64,000 nucleotides of DNA from Polymorphobacter_B sp038225475 (GCA_038225475.1 JBBRRA010000004.1:62001-126000); one strand, 5' to 3'; shown: positions 42,670 through 51,933, counted from the first letter of the stretch. The notes: generated from the letters alone by a model not told the origin. Made by a program: numbers and translations.

Positions 42670-43575
42670 ATGCACGACACGGCAGAATTGTTCGGCGGGC
42701 TCGAACTGGGCGGCACCAAATGCGTCGCGCTGGTCGCGCGCGGCACCGTGATCGTCGACACCGCGAGCTTTCCGACCACCGATCCGGCGACGACGCTCGG
42801 CGCGGTCACCGGCTGGCTGGCGGCGGCGCAGGCGCGGCACGGGGCGCTTGCGGGCATCGGCATCGCCAGTTTCGGGCCGCTCGAACTGGCTCCCGAGCGC
42901 GCCGAATATGGGCGGATCACGCGCACGACGAAGCTCGGCTGGGACGATGCAGACATCCTTGGCGCGGTTCGCGCGGGCTTTGCGGTGCCGGTCGGGATCG
43001 ACACCGATGTCGGCGGCGCGGCGCTGGCGGAGGCGCGCTGGGGTGCAGCGACCGCCGCGCGCGTCAGCGTCTATCTGACGATCGGCACCGGTATCGGCGG
43101 CGGCGTGGTTGTCGACGGCCGGTCGGTGCGCGGGCTGGTCCATCCCGAAATGGGGCATGTGCGCGTACGGCGGCGCACGAGCGACCACTTTGCCGGTGCC
43201 TGCGTGTTTCACGGCGACTGCCTCGAAGGGCTGGCGTCGGGTCCGGCGATCGCGGCGCGGACGGGGCAGGACGGCACGACGCTGCCCGCCGATCATCCGG
43301 TGTGGCGCGACGTGGCGGACGAGATCGCCGAGCTGGCAACGATGCTGATCCTGACGCTCGGCCCGCAGCGGATCGCGATCGGCGGCGGCGTCGGGCAGGG
43401 GCAACCGCAGCTGCTGCCGATGATCCGCAGCGCCGTCGCGGCACGGCTCGGCGGCTATGTGCCGCTGATCGATGCAGCCGCGCTCGACACGCTGATCGGC
43501 CACCCGGGACTGGGCGATCGCGCCGGGCCGCTGGGCGCGATCGCGGTGGCGATGGACGCGTGTGCCGTCCGCTAG
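42670..43575 (+). CDS. ROK-family sugar kinase (fructokinase-like)
   Basis: A 301-residue ROK kinase. The N-terminal ATP/phosphate motif GGLELGGTKCVAL is followed by GIASFGPLEL, VGIDTDVGGAALAEARWGA, YLTIGTGIGGGVVVDG and the zinc-site region HPEMGHVRVRR...ACVFHGDCLEGLASGPAI. This pattern is typical of bacterial fructokinases. GGGAG lies 7-11 nt upstream of the ATG. Its TAG stop overlaps the hemA stop on the other strand within the 4-nt sequence CTAG. Confidence 0.9.
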   Translation: MHDTAELFGGLELGGTKCVALVARGTVIVDTASFPTTDPATTLGAVTGWLAAAQARHGALAGIGIASFGPLELAPERAEYGRITRTTKLGWDDADILGAVRAGFAVPVGIDTDVGGAALAEARWGAATAARVSVYLTIGTGIGGGVVVDGRSVRGLVHPEMGHVRVRRRTSDHFAGACVFHGDCLEGLASGPAIAARTGQDGTTLPADHPVWRDVADEIAELATMLILTLGPQRIAIGGGVGQGQPQLLPMIRSAVAARLGGYVPLIDAAALDTLIGHPGLGDRAGPLGAIAVAMDACAVR

Positions 43576-44792
43576 GCGGCGACCGCCACGCGCGCCAGCG
43601 CGCAATGGCTCCAGATTTCGCTGAGCGCCGTCACCAACCGGTCGATGTCGTCATCCGAATGGACCGGCGACGGCGTGATCCGCAGCCGCTCGGTGCCTTT
43701 GGGCACGGTCGGATAGTTGATCGGCTGAACATAAATGCCGTGGTTGTCGAGCAGCCAGTCGCTGATCATCTTGCACTTCTTGGGGTCGCCGACCATCACC
43801 GGGATGATGTGGCTGTCGTTCTCCATCACCGGAATGCCGATCGCGGTCAGGCGGCGGCGGACGTTGGCGACGCGGTCGCGGTGGCCCGCGCGCTCGACCG
43901 TGCTGGTCTTGAGGTGGCGGACGCTTGCGGCGGCACCGGCAGCGATCAACGGCGGCAGCGCGGTGGTGAAAATGAAGCCGCTGGCAAAGCTGCGGACGAA
44001 ATCGACCATCGCGGCCGACCCGGCGATATAGCCGCCCATCACGCCGAACGCCTTGCCGAGCGTCCCCTCGATCACGGTGATGCGGTCCATCAGCCCTTCG
44101 CGCTCGGCAACGCCGCCGCCGCGCGGGCCGTACATGCCGACCGCATGGACTTCGTCGATATAGCTCATCGCGCCGTGATGCTCGCAGACGTCGAGGATTT
44201 CCTTGATCGGCGAAATGTCGCCGTCCATCGAATAAACACTCTCGAACGCCACCAGCTTGGGGCGGCCCGGCTCGATCGTGCCGAGGCGGCGGTCGAGGTC
44301 TTCGGGCGAATTATGCTTGAACACCATGCGGTCGGCGCGGCTGTGGCGGATCCCCTCGATCATCGAGGCGTGGTTGCCGGCGTCCGACAACACGATGCAG
44401 TTCGGCAGCCGCGACGCGAGCGTGCCCAGCGCCGCCCAGTTCGAAACATAGCCGCTGGTGAAAATCAGCGCGGCCTCCTTGTTATGGAGGTCGGCGAGCT
44501 CGGCTTCGAGCAGGACGTGATGATGGTTGGTCCCCGAAATGTTGCGCGTGCCGCCCGCGCCCGCGCCGCAGCTGTCGAGCGCGCCGTGCATCGCGCTCAG
44601 CACATCGGGGTGCTGGCCCATGCCGAGGTAATCGTTCGAGCACCAGACGGTGACTTCGTGTTCGGCACCATCGACGTGGCGGATGGCCCGCGGGAAGCTG
44701 CCCATCTTGCGTTCCAGATCGGCAAAGACGCGGTAATTGCCGACGCTGCGCAGCTCGTCGAGCTGCGCCTGGAACATCGCTTCATAGTCCAT
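43572..44792 (-). CDS. hemA: 5-aminolevulinate synthase HemA
   Basis: A 406-residue PLP enzyme that condenses glycine and succinyl-CoA to 5-aminolevulinate, the first step of alphaproteobacterial heme and bacteriochlorophyll synthesis. Evidence: SNDYLGM, GAGAGGTRNISGTNHHH, YIDEVHAVGMYGPRGGG and Lys247 in EGTLGKAFG. Full length. Last gene of the bchF-to-hemA superoperon, 9 nt after puhE, so probably a copy reserved for pigment synthesis. Its stop codon overlaps the ROK kinase stop, which marks the left edge of the photosynthesis cluster. Confidence 0.96.
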   Translation of the reverse strand: MDYEAMFQAQLDELRSVGNYRVFADLERKMGSFPRAIRHVDGAEHEVTVWCSNDYLGMGQHPDVLSAMHGALDSCGAGAGGTRNISGTNHHHVLLEAELADLHNKEAALIFTSGYVSNWAALGTLASRLPNCIVLSDAGNHASMIEGIRHSRADRMVFKHNSPEDLDRRLGTIEPGRPKLVAFESVYSMDGDISPIKEILDVCEHHGAMSYIDEVHAVGMYGPRGGGVAEREGLMDRITVIEGTLGKAFGVMGGYIAGSAAMVDFVRSFASGFIFTTALPPLIAAGAAASVRHLKTSTVERAGHRDRVANVRRRLTAIGIPVMENDSHIIPVMVGDPKKCKMISDWLLDNHGIYVQPINYPTVPKGTERLRITPSPVHSDDDIDRLVTALSEIWSHCALARVAVAA

Positions 44793-44801
44793 GAGAACCC
44801 C

Positions 44802-45581
44802 TCACTTCGTGCCGATCGCCGGGCTGATAACCGGCCTTGCTGAAATCGCCCAGCGCCACAGTGCCGCGTCCGCGACCGGTAGCGCCAGAAACCCATGTTC
44901 GAGAATGCCGAGTGCAGCGAGCGTGAACAAGAGAATAAAACCGGTCGGGTTGATCGCATTTATTGCTGACGTCGCCGCCCAGACGCTGATGCCGGTCGCC
45001 ACCAGCAGCGACACCGCAAAAACCGGCTGTACCGGGCCCTTGCGGAAGTAGCTTTTGAGATAGTCGAGATGCGGCGGCAGAAAATCCTCGGTCAGGTTGG
45101 GAACGCCGGCGAAGATGTTGAATTTGGTCGACAACCGCAACACGAACAGCAGCGCAAAGGTCAGCGTTCCGGTCTGGTTGGGCTGCCGCCACGTCAGCGC
45201 GGCAAGGCCCAGCGCGGTCAGTGCAAGCGCGATCTCGTGGTACATTAGCGTCGCCGCCGCCATCCGAAACCGCCGAAAGCCGGTCGCATCGGCGGGGCAG
45301 GGCAGGCGGCGCGGGCCGGTGACGAAACCCATCAGGAACGCCATTTCGTGCCAGCCCCAGACGCCGAGCGCACAGGTAAAGGCGCAATACGCCCCGAGCG
45401 TGCTGGTGTCGCTGCTGCTGCGCACCAATCCGTACACTGCCGCCACCGCGATCAGCCCCGCGACGCCGAGGCTCCAGCGGAACGTCCACCGAGGTCGCGC
45501 ATCGAGCCAGATGATCGCGCCAGTGCTGACGAACCACAGCATCAGCGCGAAGATCATCGGAAGGGCGATCGTCGTGAACAC
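44802..45581 (-). CDS. puhE: Photosynthesis complex assembly protein PuhE
   Basis: A 259-residue membrane protein (DUF3623 family) with about seven hydrophobic helices, FALMLWFVSTGAIIWLD near the start and a conserved WGWHEMAFLMGFVTGPRR block. PuhE influences reaction-centre and light-harvesting complex assembly. It starts at a GTG only 2 nt after the acsF stop; an internal ATG 24 nt later is a possible alternative start. Its position between acsF and hemA is the conserved one for this gene. Confidence 0.88.
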   Translation of the reverse strand: MFTTIALPMIFALMLWFVSTGAIIWLDARPRWTFRWSLGVAGLIAVAAVYGLVRSSSDTSTLGAYCAFTCALGVWGWHEMAFLMGFVTGPRRLPCPADATGFRRFRMAAATLMYHEIALALTALGLAALTWRQPNQTGTLTFALLFVLRLSTKFNIFAGVPNLTEDFLPPHLDYLKSYFRKGPVQPVFAVSLLVATGISVWAATSAINAINPTGFILLFTLAALGILEHGFLALPVADAALWRWAISARPVISPAIGTK

Positions 45582-45583
45582 CG

Positions 45584-46663
45584 TCAGTAAGCCGGCACCA
45601 GCCGGACCTGCGCAGGCGCGGCATTGCCGGTGACGGGGAGGAAATACATCCGGACGAACGTGCCCGCCGCGGCCGCCATCAGCGCGGCGCGCTTGACGGT
45701 ACCGACGATGCCGCCCTGCAGCTTGGCCGCCGCCAGCCCCTCGGTGATGGTCCGCATCCGTTCCATCCCGGCGCGAAACTTCGGATTGTCGATGTCGAGC
45801 ATCACCGGGAACACCTGCTTCGAAATTTCCGAGCAAATCCGGAACACGCTGTAGTCATAGTCGGTCGGATCGACGCCGAGCGCCGCGTGGAATGCCGGTC
45901 GCGCATGATCGCGGACATACATCGTCGCATAGACCGACAGCAGGAAGAAGCGGATCCACAGCTTGTTGACGCCGCTGGTCAGCCGGGGGTCGGCGCGCAT
46001 CAGCAACGCGAACGCATCGCCGTGGCGGAACTCGTCGTTGCACCATTTGTCGAAGAATTTGAAAATCGGGTGGAAGCGCAGCTCTGGGTGCCGGTCGAGG
46101 TGGCGGAAGATGCTGATATAGCGCGCATATCCGATCTTTTCTGACAAATAGACCGCATAGAAAATGAACTTCGGCCGAAAATAAGTGTATTTCTTGGTCT
46201 TGGTCAGGAAACCCAGATCGACGCCGATTCCGGCATCCTTGAGCGTATCGTTTAGAAAGCCCGCGTGGCGGGCCTCGTCGCGGCTCATCAGCCGGAACAG
46301 CTGGCGGATGTCGGGGTTCGACACGCGCTTGGCGATTTCGGCATACAGGATGCAGCCCGAAAATTCGGCGGTCAGCGAACTGACCAGAAAGTCGATGAAT
46401 TCCTGGCGCAGCGCGGGCGGCAGCCCTTCGAGGACGCCGTCGAATTCGGGCGTGCGCTTGAAATGCCGCTTGTTCGGATCGGCCGCCATCTCGGTGATCA
46501 GCGAATCCCATTCGGAGCGCACCAGCCCGACATCGATGCGGTCCATCGCGGCGAAATCGGTGGTGTAGAAGCGCGGGCTGAGCACCGTATCCTCGGCCGC
46601 CATCTCGAGGCTGGCATCGGCATGGCCAGTCTTGCCCGCCATGTTCAAAGTCTGGGCATTCAT
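45584..46663 (-). CDS. acsF: Oxygen-dependent Mg-protoporphyrin IX monomethyl ester cyclase AcsF
   Basis: A 359-residue di-iron enzyme that forms ring E of bacteriochlorophyll using O2. The two iron-binding ExxH motifs are SRDEARHAGFLND and NDEFRHGDAFA, with LTAEFSGCILYAEIAKR before them. Full length. The ATG at 46663 overlaps the preceding gene as ATGA. No anaerobic cyclase (bchE) is in the window, so pigment is probably made in oxygen, as expected of an aerobic phototroph. Confidence 0.96.
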   Translation of the reverse strand: MNAQTLNMAGKTGHADASLEMAAEDTVLSPRFYTTDFAAMDRIDVGLVRSEWDSLITEMAADPNKRHFKRTPEFDGVLEGLPPALRQEFIDFLVSSLTAEFSGCILYAEIAKRVSNPDIRQLFRLMSRDEARHAGFLNDTLKDAGIGVDLGFLTKTKKYTYFRPKFIFYAVYLSEKIGYARYISIFRHLDRHPELRFHPIFKFFDKWCNDEFRHGDAFALLMRADPRLTSGVNKLWIRFFLLSVYATMYVRDHARPAFHAALGVDPTDYDYSVFRICSEISKQVFPVMLDIDNPKFRAGMERMRTITEGLAAAKLQGGIVGTVKRAALMAAAAGTFVRMYFLPVTGNAAPAQVRLVPAY

Positions 46664-46965
46664 AGTCCGACCCTCGGCGTGAAACTGACTTCGTAAAGTT
46701 CGGACAGGATCAGGTTGCCCGTCACCTTGGCCCAAAATTGTTCGAGCACATTGGCGTGCGCAATCGTCGCCTGCCGCCGCAGCACCAGCTTTTCGCCGAA
46801 TGCGACGCGCACCGGGGCGCCGTGGACGCGGACCTTGTCACCCGGACGGATCACCGGCTCACCGTCGAGATGGACATGCGCGTGCAAGCTCTCGTTCGAA
46901 TGCTCGATCTCGACCGTGCATCCGGTCACGGTCTCGTCGCGCCACAAGGACCGGAGCGTCGTCAC
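46660..46965 (-). CDS. Conserved hypothetical protein of the puh-acsF operon
   Basis: A 101-residue soluble protein with no signal peptide and no membrane helix. Features are an N-terminal LWRDETVTGCTVEIEH, the stretch HVHLDGEPVIRPGDKVRVHG, and a helix ending in ELYEVSFTPRVGL. A gene of this kind sits between puhC and acsF in many phototrophic proteobacteria. Its GTG overlaps the puhC stop and its stop overlaps acsF, so it is translated as part of the same chain. Function unknown; an AcsF or PuhC partner is an inference from position. Confidence 0.75.
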   Translation of the reverse strand: MTTLRSLWRDETVTGCTVEIEHSNESLHAHVHLDGEPVIRPGDKVRVHGAPVRVAFGEKLVLRRQATIAHANVLEQFWAKVTGNLILSELYEVSFTPRVGL

Positions 46966-47468
46966 TGGCCGGGGTGGACCGTCGGCGGCGGCGGGTTGAC
47001 CAGCAGCTTGGCAAACGCGTCATGGTTGGTCGGCCCGAATGAATTGAGCGGCACGATGCGCGCCGTCGATGTGTCGGTCAGCGTCAGTTCGCCGTCGCTG
47101 TACAGCGTCAGCGCAAACGGCGGCTGCTGGCCGATGTTGCGCAGCTTGCGGTCGCGCGCCAGCCCGCGCAGCACACCGCGGATGAAGCCATTGTTCGTTC
47201 CGGGTTCGATCACAGTCGCTACCGTACCGCGCCCGGCGTCTTCGACAAGCACCGCACCGTTTTTCTGGTCGAGAAAGCGCAAGGTGCGCGTTTCTACCAC
47301 AGTCACATGGTGCGCGGCGCGCAGCTGTTCGGCAGTCCGCGCACCCGGCACGATATGCAGCCGCACTGCAGCCGTGATGAGCAACGCAAAGCCGACCAGC
47401 GCGAACGCGGCAAACAGCGCCACGCGCGGAAACGGCTGGCTGTCGATTTCCTGATGGCTGGCGGCCAC
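46962..47468 (-). CDS. puhC: Photosynthetic complex assembly protein PuhC
   Basis: A 168-residue protein with one N-terminal transmembrane helix (residues about 15-38) and a periplasmic domain, ETRTLRFLDQKNGAVLVEDA...FIRGVLRGLARDRKL, the conserved core of PuhC. It supports assembly of the RC-LH1 core complex. The start is GTG, 4 nt after the puhB stop. A proline-rich C-terminus (NPPPPTVHPGQ) follows the conserved domain. Confidence 0.9.
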   Translation of the reverse strand: MAASHQEIDSQPFPRVALFAAFALVGFALLITAAVRLHIVPGARTAEQLRAAHHVTVVETRTLRFLDQKNGAVLVEDAGRGTVATVIEPGTNNGFIRGVLRGLARDRKLRNIGQQPPFALTLYSDGELTLTDTSTARIVPLNSFGPTNHDAFAKLLVNPPPPTVHPGQ

Positions 47469-47472
47469 GGTC

Positions 47473-48099
47473 TCAGGCCGCCGTCGCTGCCGGGCCGAAC
47501 GCGGGCTCGGGTGCCGTATCGACGGTCGCCACGCGGCGTCCGGCGGGCACGGCGGCGAGCAGCGTCTGAGTCAGCAGCGCCGCCACCGTATCGACATCGG
47601 GCAGGCTGCGCAGCATCGGCTCGGGCGTGCCGATCTGCCACGCGCGCGCATGCGGCCACAGCCGCAGATAGCCGATCCGCTCGGGGCCGGTGAGCGCGAG
47701 CGCGATGTCGCCCATGCCATGCCCGAGCTGCTGGACGCGCGCGGTGGCGATCTGCGCCAGCGGCAGGTTGATGCACATCGGCAGCGCCACGCCGAAGCGC
47801 AGCACCAGCCGCTTGTTGGTCAGCGTGTAAACGGTCGATTTCGATGCCGCCCAGCCGAACGCCGCGAGCAGCGCGATCGCCACGATGCCGACGCCGAGCG
47901 TGATCACGATGCCGAGCAGCGGCGCAGCGGTCAGCACGCCCCAGGTCGCGATGATCGCGAAATAGCCGCCGATCAGCCGGACGTGCATCGCGGTCTTGGC
48001 GAGCGAGCGCCATTCGGGCGCGCCCTGCCACAGGATGTGCTCGCCCTCGGGCAGGTTGCCCGGCAACCCGCGGATCGGTTCGTGTTCGTATTCGCTCAC
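47473..48099 (-). CDS. puhB: Reaction-centre assembly protein PuhB
   Basis: A 208-residue protein with N-terminal HEPIRGLPGNLPEGEHILWQGAP, a diagnostic PuhB opening, followed by three hydrophobic segments and a PH-like domain (YTLTNKRLVLRFGVALPMCINLPL). PuhB forms a dimer that helps RC assembly. The GTG start overlaps the puhA stop (GTGA). Full length. Confidence 0.93.
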   Translation of the reverse strand: MSEYEHEPIRGLPGNLPEGEHILWQGAPEWRSLAKTAMHVRLIGGYFAIIATWGVLTAAPLLGIVITLGVGIVAIALLAAFGWAASKSTVYTLTNKRLVLRFGVALPMCINLPLAQIATARVQQLGHGMGDIALALTGPERIGYLRLWPHARAWQIGTPEPMLRSLPDVDTVAALLTQTLLAAVPAGRRVATVDTAPEPAFGPAATAA

Positions 48100-48875
48100 A
48101 GCAGCGCCTCCATGCGCGATGCCTTGGCATAAAGATAGCCGCCGCCGTGATAGGCGATGACGCGCTCTTCCTCGTCCATGGTGATCTGGTCGGTGCTCGC
48201 CAGTGCCGGCACATCGGCGAACTGGTCGGCGCGGATCGAGTCGGTCTTGACGATGCCGCGCTTGCCGCGACCGGTGTCGATCTGGATCATCATCATCGGC
48301 GTCAGCACATGGCGCAGCGAGCCATCGAGTTCGACCTCGAAATAGCGGATAATCCGCTCGGCCTGGTCGATCCACACATCGACGACGGTGCCTGCGGCCC
48401 GGTCGTCACAGCCGACCATCGGCAGGCCGCGCGGATCGGTGTCCTCGCGCGCAATGCGGAATGCCGGCAACAGCCGCATCGGGACGATCTTGGCGTGCCC
48501 CTCGGTGGTCATGTCGGGGCGCTTGGGGCGTTCGGCATAGGCGGCCGGGCCAACCCCGTCGATCAGCGGGTTGCCGGTGGGCTCGATCGCCGAACCCGAC
48601 CACGGCGCAACGCGGCGCGCGGCGGGGTTGGGGGCTTCGCGGCGGCCGTCGGGCATCAGCGCCACGCCAAGGCCGTGCGGCAGCAGGTACCGCTTGGGCT
48701 CACGGTCGAGCCAGCCAGGCAGGTCGACGCGCCCGCCGACGTCTTCTTCCATCGGATAGCCTTCGCGGTGATCTTCGCGGCGCAGGTACAGCACCAGCCC
48801 GGCGAAAAACAGGAAGAATGCCCACAGGCACAGTTCGGCAAAATCGGTATTTCCGACAACGGTCATATTCGACAT
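48096..48875 (-). CDS. puhA: Photosynthetic reaction centre H subunit PuhA
   Basis: A 259-residue subunit with a single N-terminal transmembrane helix (ELCLWAFFLFFAGLVLYLRRED) and a cytoplasmic PRC-like domain (PMVGCDDRAAGTVVDVWIDQAE, YFEVEL). It caps the RC L/M subunits, which are encoded in the puf operon outside this window. The ATG is 31 nt after the lhaA stop, the largest gap in the left arm, and may allow internal processing or a separate promoter. Confidence 0.96.
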   Translation of the reverse strand: MSNMTVVGNTDFAELCLWAFFLFFAGLVLYLRREDHREGYPMEEDVGGRVDLPGWLDREPKRYLLPHGLGVALMPDGRREAPNPAARRVAPWSGSAIEPTGNPLIDGVGPAAYAERPKRPDMTTEGHAKIVPMRLLPAFRIAREDTDPRGLPMVGCDDRAAGTVVDVWIDQAERIIRYFEVELDGSLRHVLTPMMMIQIDTGRGKRGIVKTDSIRADQFADVPALASTDQITMDEEERVIAYHGGGYLYAKASRMEALL

Positions 48876-48906
48876 GGCGCATCCTTCGCGCTGGAGAAAA
48901 CAGGGG

Positions 48907-50331
48907 TCATACGGGCAGTCCGGTCAGTTCGAACGCCGGTTCGTGACGCGGTTCGCGGCGCACCAGCGGGCCGACCACGGCGAGCGTTGCAAACAGCAGG
49001 ACGATCTCGATCATCCACACCGCGCTATAGCCGGTCGACGGGTCGATCAGCGCGGTGCCCAGCCGCCCCGACATCGCGAGCGCGCCGACACCGTCGCGGA
49101 TCGCGCCCGAGACAAAGATCGCCACGCCCGCTGCAGTCGCCTGCACCGAGCCCCACGCACCGAGCGCCAGCCCGGCGTTGCCCTGCTCGCTCAGGTTCAT
49201 TGCGGCGATCAGCGTGCCCACCGAAAACAATCCGCAGCCGAGCCCGATGCCCGCCGCACCCGTGCACAGCAGCGCGACCGACGCCAGCGGTGCCGACAAC
49301 ACGATCAGCGCGAACGCCGCAATCCCGATCAAGACGCCGAACCCGGCCAGCCGGTGCTGGTCGACCTGCGCCGACAGCGCCCGTGCCGCGACCGCAAAGC
49401 CGCCGAGCATGCCCGCCGACCACAGCGCCGACAGCGCCGTCGTCGCGCCGACGCTCAGGTGCAGCACCTGCCCGCCATAAGGCTCGAGCAGGATATCCTG
49501 CATCCCGAACCCCGCCGCCCCAAGCCCGAGCGCGGTCAGCAGGCGGCGCGTGCGTTGCACGGCGAAAAAGTCGCGCCATGTCTTTTTAAAGTCGGGCGCG
49601 ATGCGGTCGAAACCGGTCAGCCGCGGCTGGCGCGCTTCCTGTTTCCAAAAGGCGACCATGTTGATCGTCGCGCACAGCGCCGCCGACCCCTGCACCACGC
49701 CGACCAGCTTGTTCGCGGTAAAACCGTCGAGCAGATGGCCAAGGATCAGCGAACTGAAGAACATGCCGAGCAGCAGCGCGACGTACAGCAGCGCGACGAC
49801 ACGCGGGCGCTTGTCGATCGGCGACAGATCGGTGGCGAGCGCCAGCCCGGCGGTCTGCAGCGTCGCGATCCCCGCGCCGACCATCAAAAATGCGAGGCAC
49901 GCCGCCGCGATGCCGAGCGGCGCACCGGCAAGCACGCCCGCACCGGTCATCAACAGCAGCGCAAACGGCATGATCGAAAGCCCGCCGAACTGCAGCGCCG
50001 ACCCAAGAATGACGAACGGAAACCGCTTCCAGCCGAGCACCGACTTATAATTATCCGACTTGTGGCCGATCAGCGCGCGGGCGGGCGCGAACAGCAGCGG
50101 CAGCGCGACCATCGCGGCGACTAGGCTGGCGGGCGCGCCGATTTCGACGATCATCACGCGGTTCAGCGTGAAGTTGATCATCACGAACGCGATGCCGACC
50201 GAAACCTGAAACAGCGCCAGCCGCAGCAGGCGCGGCAGCGGCAGATCGTCCGACGCAGCATCGGCAAACGGCAGCAGGCTGGTCCCCGCGCGGCTCCAGA
50301 AACCGATCATGCGCTGGTTGATGCTGGTCAT
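48907..50331 (-). CDS. lhaA: PucC-family light-harvesting assembly protein LhaA
   Basis: A 474-residue, 12-helix MFS-fold protein with the PucC/LhaA opening RLALFQVSVGIAFVMINFTLNRVMIVE, APARALIGHKSDNY and GFGMQDILLEPYGGQVL. LhaA helps insert and assemble the LH1 complex. It overlaps the bchM stop (ATGA). A second PucC-family paralogue is encoded in the right arm. Confidence 0.93.
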   Translation of the reverse strand: MTSINQRMIGFWSRAGTSLLPFADAASDDLPLPRLLRLALFQVSVGIAFVMINFTLNRVMIVEIGAPASLVAAMVALPLLFAPARALIGHKSDNYKSVLGWKRFPFVILGSALQFGGLSIMPFALLLMTGAGVLAGAPLGIAAACLAFLMVGAGIATLQTAGLALATDLSPIDKRPRVVALLYVALLLGMFFSSLILGHLLDGFTANKLVGVVQGSAALCATINMVAFWKQEARQPRLTGFDRIAPDFKKTWRDFFAVQRTRRLLTALGLGAAGFGMQDILLEPYGGQVLHLSVGATTALSALWSAGMLGGFAVAARALSAQVDQHRLAGFGVLIGIAAFALIVLSAPLASVALLCTGAAGIGLGCGLFSVGTLIAAMNLSEQGNAGLALGAWGSVQATAAGVAIFVSGAIRDGVGALAMSGRLGTALIDPSTGYSAVWMIEIVLLFATLAVVGPLVRREPRHEPAFELTGLPV

Positions 50332-51038
50332 GCGCGGACGAGCTCATAGACTTGCGATTTGTAAAAGCCGCCGCTGATCCGCGTCGTCCGCGCGGTCATC
50401 GGCGACTGCCAGCCGGTCAGCGCGGCGTCGAGCTTGCGGCGCAGCGCGCGCTCGTTGACCGGGATGATGGCGGGCGCGCGGTCCTTGCGCGGGAACGCCA
50501 GGCCGACCGCATGCAGCACCGAAAGCGCCGGGGTCTGCGGCGCGACGGTAAACAGTACCGAGCCGCGCGTGCGCCCGCACAGGCTTGCGACCACCGCCAC
50601 AATGTCGTTGAGTGGATAGTGGATGAGCGAATCCATCGCGACGACATGGTCGAAGTCGCCATGATCGGCGCTCAGCATGTCGCCGACCCGGAAGTCGATC
50701 GTGCCGCCACCAAGGTCGGCGGGCGCGCGTTCGCGGGCGATCCCGACCAGCTGCGCCGAAACATCGACCGCCACGACATGCGCGCCGCGCCGTGCGGCCT
50801 CGACCGCCAGCGCGCCGGTTCCGCAGCCCGCATCGAGCAGACGCCGCCCGGTCATGTCGGCGGGCAGCCAGTCGAGCAGCGTGCTGCGCGTGCGGTCGCG
50901 CCCGGCGCGCACCGTGGCGCGGATTCGGCTGACCGGCGCATCGGAGGTCATCGCCTTCCACGCCTCGAACGCGGTGCGATCGAAATACGTCTCGAGCTTC
51001 CCGCGGTAGCTGTCCCAGGTGGCAGTATCGGGCATCAT
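50328..51038 (-). CDS. bchM: Mg-protoporphyrin IX O-methyltransferase BchM
   Basis: A 236-residue SAM-dependent methyltransferase that makes the monomethyl ester before ring closure by AcsF. The SAM site is LLDAGCGTGALAVEAARRG; the N-terminal YFDRTAFEAWKAMTSD is typical of BchM, and SGGFYKSQVYELVRA closes the protein. The ATG at 51038 overlaps the bchL stop; a second ATG follows directly. Confidence 0.95.
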   Translation of the reverse strand: MMPDTATWDSYRGKLETYFDRTAFEAWKAMTSDAPVSRIRATVRAGRDRTRSTLLDWLPADMTGRRLLDAGCGTGALAVEAARRGAHVVAVDVSAQLVGIARERAPADLGGGTIDFRVGDMLSADHGDFDHVVAMDSLIHYPLNDIVAVVASLCGRTRGSVLFTVAPQTPALSVLHAVGLAFPRKDRAPAIIPVNERALRRKLDAALTGWQSPMTARTTRISGGFYKSQVYELVRA

Positions 51039-51922
51039 TCGAAGCCGAGGAACTCGAAGATTTCGCGGTCTTTCATCGGCATTGCATCGAGCGCGTCGGT
51101 GCCGGCCCACAGCGTCGCGGCAAGCCGCAGATATTCCGATTTCACCGCTTCGAGCTCGGGCGTCGAGTCCATCTCGAACACCGTGCACTTCTTCAGGCGG
51201 CTGCGGCGGATCGCATCGAGGTCGGGGAAATGCGCCAGCCGCTTGAGGCCGGTCGCGGCGTTGAAGCGGTCGATCTCGTCGGTATCGGCGCTGCGGTTGG
51301 CGATGACACCCGCCAGCCGGACTTCGTAATTCTTCGACTTCGCCTTGATCGCCGCGACGATGCGGTTCATCGCGAAGATGCTGTCGAAGTCATTGGCCGC
51401 GACCACCACCGCGCGCTCGGCGTGCTGCAGCGGGGCGGCAAAGCCGCCGCACACCACGTCGCCCAGCACGTCGAAGATGACGACGTCGGTATCTTCGAGC
51501 AGGTGATGCTGCTTCAACAGTTTGACCGTCTGGCCGACGACATAACCGCCACAGCCGGTTCCCGCCGGGGGGCCGCCAGCTTCGACGCACATCACGCCGT
51601 TGAAGCCCTCGAAGCAATAATCTTCGGGCCGCAGTTCCTCGGCATGGAAATCCACCGTCTCGAGGATATCGATGACCGTCGGCACCAGCTTTTTGGTCAG
51701 CGTAAAGGTCGAATCATGCTTGGGATCACAGCCGATCTGCAGCACGCGCTTGCCGAGCAGCGACAGCGCCGCCGACAGGTTCGAGCTGGTCGTCGACTTG
51801 CCGATGCCGCCCTTGCCATAGATTGCGAACACCTTCGCATTGCCGATCTTGACGGACGGATCCATCTGCACCTGCACGCTGCCGGCGCCGTCCTTGGGTC
51901 GATCGAGGTCGAGTAAAGCCAT
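51035..51922 (-). CDS. bchL: Light-independent protochlorophyllide reductase, ATP-binding subunit BchL
   Basis: A 295-residue nitrogenase iron-protein homologue. Walker A is YGKGGIGKSTTS. The [4Fe-4S] cysteines lie in VEAGGPPAGTGCGGYV and DVVCGGFAAPL, and NRSADTDEIDRFN is also conserved. It delivers electrons to BchNB for dark reduction of protochlorophyllide ring D. AAGGAAAAG lies upstream; the start is 11 nt after the bchH stop. Confidence 0.97.
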   Translation of the reverse strand: MALLDLDRPKDGAGSVQVQMDPSVKIGNAKVFAIYGKGGIGKSTTSSNLSAALSLLGKRVLQIGCDPKHDSTFTLTKKLVPTVIDILETVDFHAEELRPEDYCFEGFNGVMCVEAGGPPAGTGCGGYVVGQTVKLLKQHHLLEDTDVVIFDVLGDVVCGGFAAPLQHAERAVVVAANDFDSIFAMNRIVAAIKAKSKNYEVRLAGVIANRSADTDEIDRFNAATGLKRLAHFPDLDAIRRSRLKKCTVFEMDSTPELEAVKSEYLRLAATLWAGTDALDAMPMKDREIFEFLGFE

Positions 51923-51933
51923 GGTCTTTTCCT

